Source: Antedon mediterranea
Lineage: Eukaryota; Echinodermata; Crinoidea; Comatulida; Antedonidae
NCBI RefSeq assembly: GCF_964355755.1
Contig: NC_092677.1
Location: forward strand, 14,532,601 to 14,596,600
Reading direction: 5' to 3'
DNA length: 64,000 bases
This document shows, in pieces, positions 57,879-64,000 of this stretch. Within the stretch, counting starts at the first letter, position 1, and each line of letters begins with the position of its first letter. The position numbers were made by a program, and so were the translations under genes. Under the pieces are notes generated by a model. The model searched no databases. It was not told the DNA's origin and saw only the letters and a list, made by a program, of their open reading frames with translations.

Positions 57879-60800
57879 AGCACTTATAGACTACCAACAC
57901 CATTTCTGGTTTGTGTATTTGTTGGGTCTTGAAAGGGTTTATCTTGTATTAGTGTAATAAAATAAAAATCCCTATTTTCCCATGAAACAAATGATCATGG
58001 ACATTATGTACATTACACAGTCATTCCCTATTCAGGGCACACCTCTATTAAGGGACACTTTGTTAGGTCTCGAAGGCTTCTCCTTAATGGGAGTTTAAAT
58101 TTTGTAAAATAGGATACACCTTTAGTAGTCTCCAAGACAGGATCCATAACCAGGATGTGATACCAATTTTAAAATTAATTTTACTTGGCTTGTATTGTAA
58201 CGTGGACGACATTGTAGACACATGGCATTGTCGCTATAACATGGCTAGTATAGGATATTACATTTTATCTTTATTTGCCACCTGTTGTGATATTAGCTAT
58301 TATACTCTACTTTGTTAGCTTCCTATCTTTTGTAATTGAGCAAGTCCTTAGTTTTTAATCACTCTTCTTTAACTGTATCTTGCTGTTGAGATAAGGAATT
58401 AAAGTGAGTCTCAGCAATATTTTGATACATTTTAATGTACAGTATAAGTGTCTGATAGGACTTTAAAGAAACTAATGTACATAAGTGGATACCTGGGACT
58501 GGTGGTGGGGGGATGGGGAGATGTGGAGGCTTGTTATTATATTTTCTACAAAAGAAGAACAAATTGAGATAGGCTTGTTTATAGTTTAATTATCTTATTA
58601 ATAAATATACTATAAATCACTGCTGGTCTTTAGTTTGAAAAGGGCACTTTAGGAAAAAGTGAGGGTGAAGTGAACATTACATAAAAATGAGTATAATATC
58701 GATAACCATTAATAAAGAGAAAAAAAGAAACAAAAAACGAAAGGAACATTACAATCGGGAATTTGTTTGATTTTAGCCTGTCTTCTTATAAAAAGTGTTA
58801 ATAATACTGTATAAAAAAACAAGTGTACAGTATATTATATATTCTGCGTACATCAACAATTTTACTAATGTTTAGAGTAGTAGGCATTACTGATAATACT
58901 ACATGTACCTGTAAAATATTATTTTTAGTAATACAGAAGCTATGATTATTTGGTGTATATTCCATATTAAGATATTTGGTTACTTCTGAGCGTGCTTATT
59001 TGAAGGTTGTCTGCCATGACACGCTGATGTCCTCCAGCATACAGCCTTCCCATTTAAATCCTTTTTAAATCTAAACATGTTTGTTTAATCTGTATGAGTG
59101 CAACCACATCTCTAGTTTGTGGCTACAGATAATTATTACTCCACCAATATGTCCTTAATGTGAACAATATAGAAAGTGGCATGATAACCACAATTACCAA
59201 CAACCTGCTGGATCTGTTGCCTGCCTTCTGTTTAGATGGTTGAAAAGAGGCTTGCCTTCATACCCCATAGCCTTAGGTTGAAATATAAACTCATATGCCA
59301 GACATTTTTCATATGAATTCAAAGTAAAAATTACTAATTATTACAGATTCTGATTGTGGTTTAAATTCAGTATACTAGATTTTTATTGTCTATACATACC
59401 GGTATTCCATTTTGTGAATGATTTTGAAACTTTTATTACATTTACACTATTGTTTTTTTTCTAATTGTAAGCGAGTACAAAATTATAATTTTGAATAAGC
59501 AATGGGCTAAATTCTAATACATTGTCCTTTGACATAAAATATTCAGATGCAGATCACCTAGTACAGTACAGAAATTTGGGGATTGATTGTAGGTACCTTC
59601 ACCAGTGTGCTCTAGGAGAACATTCTCCCATAAAAACAATGTTCTTAATATTTCTCTGGTCTGATAGGCTTATTACCAAGTACCATAACAACATGTTTCT
59701 GTAATCCGGTATATATTTGCCGTAATCCGTTAATCGCTGGAACATGTTGAATAACGAACATATTGAATACAATACAAATTGTTTTTGAACGATTATATCT
59801 GTGATTATTTTTCCTAACCAAAGTACTTTGATCGGACACATTTGAAAAGTGCATTACTTCAAAGTTACTTTTAAATACAGTTGTGTTTTTGTAATCACTT
59901 TTATGTATCACTTTTTGTAGCTAGAGTGTTCCTCCTCCATTTTCAAATTTCATACCCAGACCTGATATTGTAATACTGTATAGATTTTGTTTGACATACA
60001 GTATAAGCTTGTTATATTATAGGGCCTGTACTGTACAATACATATTGCCTGTGTATATTGTACATCTGCCTCTTCTTATTATATAGGATAAAACCGCCTT
60101 TTCTTCTTTATTCTTTTACTGTATCATGATTTTATTACGTAGATTTCTAAAAAGACAAGTTTTCCAATTTCCTACCATCTTTGTGTTTCTAACTTTTATC
60201 GTCAAGCATCATTTACTAATAATTGATCTTTCAAAAGGACATCCTAAACGAGGATTATTATCAAAGAGTTCATCAGTTGCTTTGTTCCCAATAACACCCA
60301 TTGTAGCCCTAGTCCATGTACCTAATCTTCCTTTAAAAGGTCACTCTTTACAATCAAACCCATTCCATTGTTAAAGGTAAGGCTTGAGTACTCTCAATTA
60401 TGCCTAAGCTTAACTTGTAAAAGTTCCACATTGCTGGATTCTTACGTCCTATTATCAAGGTATTATGATGATAATACACTTGTAAACATGGGTTTATTCT
60501 ATCCGATTCACAGAGTTACACAACAATTAAAAACAGCACTTTTATTGACCTAACTTATGGAAGGAAGGTTGAGAAATTTGTTAAAATGTTGATGATGGCT
60601 TGCTTTATACCCGGATAAACTAGTTTTCCCTTTTTCTGTCATGAAACACCCCTATTAAAACAGTGAACTGATCCCCACTATATAATTAATCTAGAAACTG
60701 CTCTCTTTCAAAAAAAATGTGCCAAAAACTTTGTTTCTTATGTTTAGCATCTTTAGCATTTCAAATGTTTTGTTAGCTTCCATTCTTTTACTACGAGAAC

Positions 60801-61384
60801 TTGTTAGTCAGAATCAAGAAATGTTCATTTTTTGCTGTTCTAGTTCTATAATTACCCTACTGTATGTCCAAATAGAGTAGTGTCTTATTAATAGCTACAT
60901 ATCTGACTAGATTTGAAAGGCCAGACAAACAAATCATGTGTAAACTACTGTAGTACTACTATTTTTGGAAAACTGTTTTGTACAAATTTATGTTGTAATA
61001 TCTTATGCAATTTGTTTGTTTGAAGGCTCTACAAAATGTAATAATGTTTCAGTTATGATATTTCTTGAAACAAACTAATAGAAAATTCAACTACAGTAAA
61101 CTATACTTATTATAATTCAGTTTGTGATATATATCCGTTGCTGTAGGCCTACAAAATTTATGACGTGTTGCTCTATAAACGTGGAAGAATTGCGTACAAT
61201 ATCATGCATTATAAACATGTGTATTAGATAATTAAATTTTCATATGAATAACGGGCGTGTCATGCTTATTGAATAGATACAACCATTTTTACTGTGCACA
61301 ATAGCTGATTAATTAAGCACAGTTCACAGTATAATAACAATGTTCTCAATGCCTTATAAGTTATATGGGCTGATATAATTTATT

Positions 61385-61442
61385 ATTTGTTTTTGTAAAG
61401 CGCATTGAGAGCCTACTTAATATGCACTATTTAAAAATTAAA
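61385..61442 (+). mobile_element. L2/CR1-like 3' tail fragment
   Basis: TTTGTAAAGCGCATTGAGAG followed by ATATGCACTATTTAAAAATT is a decayed version of the tail seen at 11450-11552. Confidence 0.5.
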
Positions 61443-62827
61443 TTATTTTTCATGTGATGTTTTGTATTATCTCAATATTGAGATATTTTTATTTTTCTTA
61501 GACGCTTTATAAAACCTTTTTTAGTGGGTTTTTAGTATTGAATTCCAAACTGTATGTATTGAAAGTGGACAAACCTACAACACTTTATACCAGTTCTATA
61601 TTTTTACAATTTTGTTTACTATAATTATATGTGAAGAATAACAGAAATCAATCAATTGTTTTGTTGTGTAAAAGAATTTGATACGTTATTTTTTTTTTTT
61701 AAATAAGCGCATGAATAAAAAGTATGTTTGTTGAAAACCTTGTTGAACCTAAAAACGTGTACGTCCACATTGAGATATGAGGTTAATGTTCATCATGGAT
61801 CAAACAATCCCTAATGACTATTATAAAGGACAATAACGAACATTCCTTTTAAGTTTGGTAAGTTAAACTTGGTTACAATATACTGTAATGAATGCTGCCA
61901 GTGGAATGTTATGAGATGAAGTAAAAGTCCTATCAGTATCAAATGATCACTGCGAAGATTATAAATGGTTTAAGAATCTCACACCTTAATTAGCAAGCAT
62001 GTCACACAGGCATTAATAGTTTGTTTGTGGAGGAATTAATCCTGGTGATAGTATAATTTAATTGAAGGATAGAACTAATTAAACAAACAGTTTAAAGTCT
62101 ATCTTTCTTTTGTACATTCTTACTGTAGGCCCTATAAAGTAATTGTTTATTGTCCGATTTTCCCAGGCAATATTTGGTGAAAATACATATTGACACAACC
62201 TAAAATAGTGTACGCCACGATCTAACAGAGGAACAAATAATAATTATTTCCAAAATCAACCAACTTTTTTTTATTACTTTTGTTGCAACTATCATAGTTT
62301 ATTGTATGTCTTCATTGCATTCATAGAGTCTGATATATTTTTACAAAAAATAAAAAATGAAAACAAAAATGATAAATTTGGCCTTCTAACACATACTGTT
62401 AGCTTGCACTTTTACTCCATTTTTTATGTTAGCAATTTTTCATTGCACACTTCAAAATACGTTAGTTTATAATTAATTCAAGATTGAAGAATATTCAAAA
62501 TTCAACAATAGAATTATGAATATGTAATAACAAATGTAAAATGCTATCATCTGGTATCATGCTTTGTAATGTAGGCCTTGCAGCTATGAAATTCACGGTA
62601 CATATTTTAATATTCATATTATTGAAATAATAATAATGGTGACTATAACAATGATGAAGCATGGAAAGCCCTTAGATAAAGGGGTCAAATATCCTAATAA
62701 TTATTTGACCAATCACATGCAACAATTCAGATGATCAATCGCTTTTAAATGGTCACATTACTTTACACTCATTGTATGTCCTTTCGTTGTGGTCCCTGTG
62801 GGAGGAAGATACTTTTGAATCATAAAC

Positions 62828-63050
62828 TAAAGCTCTATTTACACTATCAAACTAGTTGGACCAAAAAGTGTGATATGTACAAATATAGTGGTAGTGATAT
62901 TCCCTAATATGGTAATGATATACCCTAATATGGTAGTGATATGCCCTAATATGGTAGTGATATACCCTAATATGGTAGTGATTTGACATAATTATGTCCA
63001 TATATGGGCACATCACATTTTCTTGTATAATATTTGTAGAGAAGGCATTT
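62828..63050. mobile_element. MITE of the GTCTACACTATCAAAC family with internal 21-bp amplification
   Basis: The left end AAAGCTCTATTTACACTATC and the right arm TATGTCCATATATGGGCACA with TCACATTTTC are present. The centre has expanded to about five units of the 21-bp motif ATATGGTAGTGATATACCCT (last base varies). Confidence 0.85.
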
Positions 63051-63208
63051 TGGTGCGCCCCAGTGTGTAAACTCTGGAGTTTTATTAGTAGGAGTGTGTA
63101 AAAGAGGTGTTTGTCAGCAAACTGTATACAGTATTGCTTTTCTTTTTCAACAATACTCAATGAAATGATGACGGAAGTTTGTAGGGATGCTCCTACTTGA
63201 AGGTTGGG

Positions 63209-63320
63209 TTTGTGAACTGTACCATTTTATGGAGAGGGATGTTCAATGAATTATCTACTTTTCAAGTATATCGCGCTCCTTGAGGAGAATATGGCATTTG
63301 TCAGTTTATCCAGGTAAGCT
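63209..63320. repeat. Dispersed ~110-bp repeat, copy 2
   Basis: It matches 57768-57878 with scattered substitutions and small indels, and ends in the same TTTATCCAGGTAAGCT. Confidence 0.8.
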
Positions 63321-64000
63321 ATTGTTGTATTGTATTGTGTAATTTTGCCCGCTTTTAAGTTCCACCTCTGATCGCACTATTTAGTAATGTATTTAAAGTG
63401 TATTGTCACACATGTGTATTTTCCTTAAATGCAATAAACAGCTTGAATGAAGTGTTTAATGATATTGATAACAATATTCCTTTCAACACCCCACTGGCAG
63501 ACTTTCTTTTGTACCTTTTCAGACAGTTTAATTTCAAATACCTTTTTATTATTTATATTACAGGTTTATGTTTCATCGTATACCTTTGCTCCTTTGTTGA
63601 AATCACCAATAGGGTGCACTTTTGTATGAATCCACGGTCATTGTATTTATTGTTGGTTTGCGATGACAATTTCCGATTGGCGACAAAAGATCTGCGTTTT
63701 TATAATTTCCTCTATTAGAATCTATTAGAATATTATTTATTCATTAACCGATGTGTAGCCCAGGTGATAAAGAAAAATAAAGAAAAGTTGGTTTAGTATC
63801 ACCTTGTGTGAACAGGAAGGCAAGCACAGTGAGTGTATTCATATCTTACTACAGTAAAGGTTCTAAATCATATCCCAAGGGCCTAGCACCAACAACAACA
63901 ACCTAGTTTCGAACACTTACAGTATGATGTTTATAGTTCTTTTTGAAATATTAAAAGGAGAAGAAAATGCTGTCTATATTTGAACTTAAACAGAATTTAG

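Larger units (their letters stand above)
52452..64000 (+). other. Presumed further intron sequence of the second gene to the window edge
   Basis: 11.5 kb of AT-rich DNA. It contains a SINE copy (53170-53417), a half MITE (55852-55985), a dispersed ~110-bp repeat pair (57768-57878, 63209-63320), a LINE tail (61385-61442), an expanded MITE (62828-63050) and GC-richer patches around 58980-59240. No further exon could be placed with confidence. Confidence 0.4.

Noticed and set aside
57658-57957. 99-codon open frame as a gene
   Set aside because: Most of it is a dispersed repeat with another copy at 63209, and no homology is recognised.
63398-63718. 106-codon open frame near the window end
   Set aside because: It is hydrophobic and AT-driven. 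An acceptor-like TTACAG at ~63563 exists, but no donor or consistent phase with the second gene could be shown.

Overview
The window is animal nuclear DNA: AT-rich, intron-rich and packed with transposon relics. I see no bacterial, organellar or viral gene organisation. The invertebrate-style repeats (tRNA-derived SINEs, an L2/CR1-like LINE, a Penelope-like relic with a hammerhead-type core, many MITEs) and the frequent AGGCCTA and TACTGTA words suggest a marine invertebrate. An echinoderm or other deuterostome is my best guess, but this is a weak inference.

Region 1 (1-33916, + strand) holds the 3' seven-eighths of the gene for the catalytic subunit of DNA polymerase epsilon (POLE). I could place 38 consecutive coding exons with AG/GT borders and compatible phases. 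Together they encode 1987 residues plus a stop, against about 1983 residues for the matching part of human POLE. The first ~304 residues, including exonuclease motif I, lie upstream. Exonuclease motifs II and III, polymerase motifs A, B and C, the CysX iron-sulfur cysteines, the inactive second half, the acidic linker and both C-terminal zinc modules are all visible. The 9.6-kb intron 2 and several other introns are full of mobile elements, including nested ones. A 5'-truncated dead LINE sits inside a MITE that begins 3 nt after a splice donor. A SINE sits inside another copy of the same MITE. A degenerate tandem copy of the zinc-finger exon lies in intron 36.

Region 2 (33917-41222) is the POLE 3' flank and intergenic DNA. 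The POLE stop codon lies in a 54-bp tandem repeat that continues through the presumed 3' UTR. Further on, a ~2.5-kb satellite block (35.6-38.2 kb) has a 23-bp unit free of stops in nearly every frame, which creates long spurious open frames.

Region 3 (41223-64000, + strand) appears to be the 5' part of a second gene for a secreted or membrane protein. A signal-peptide exon is at 41223-41295. Two phase-compatible candidate exons follow at 48784-48850 (possible GC donor) and 52324-52451 (cysteine-rich, LRRCT-like). The rest looks like long AT-rich introns with SINE, MITE and TTAA-element copies, a few GC-richer islands, and some short coding-like stretches on the minus strand that I cannot assign.
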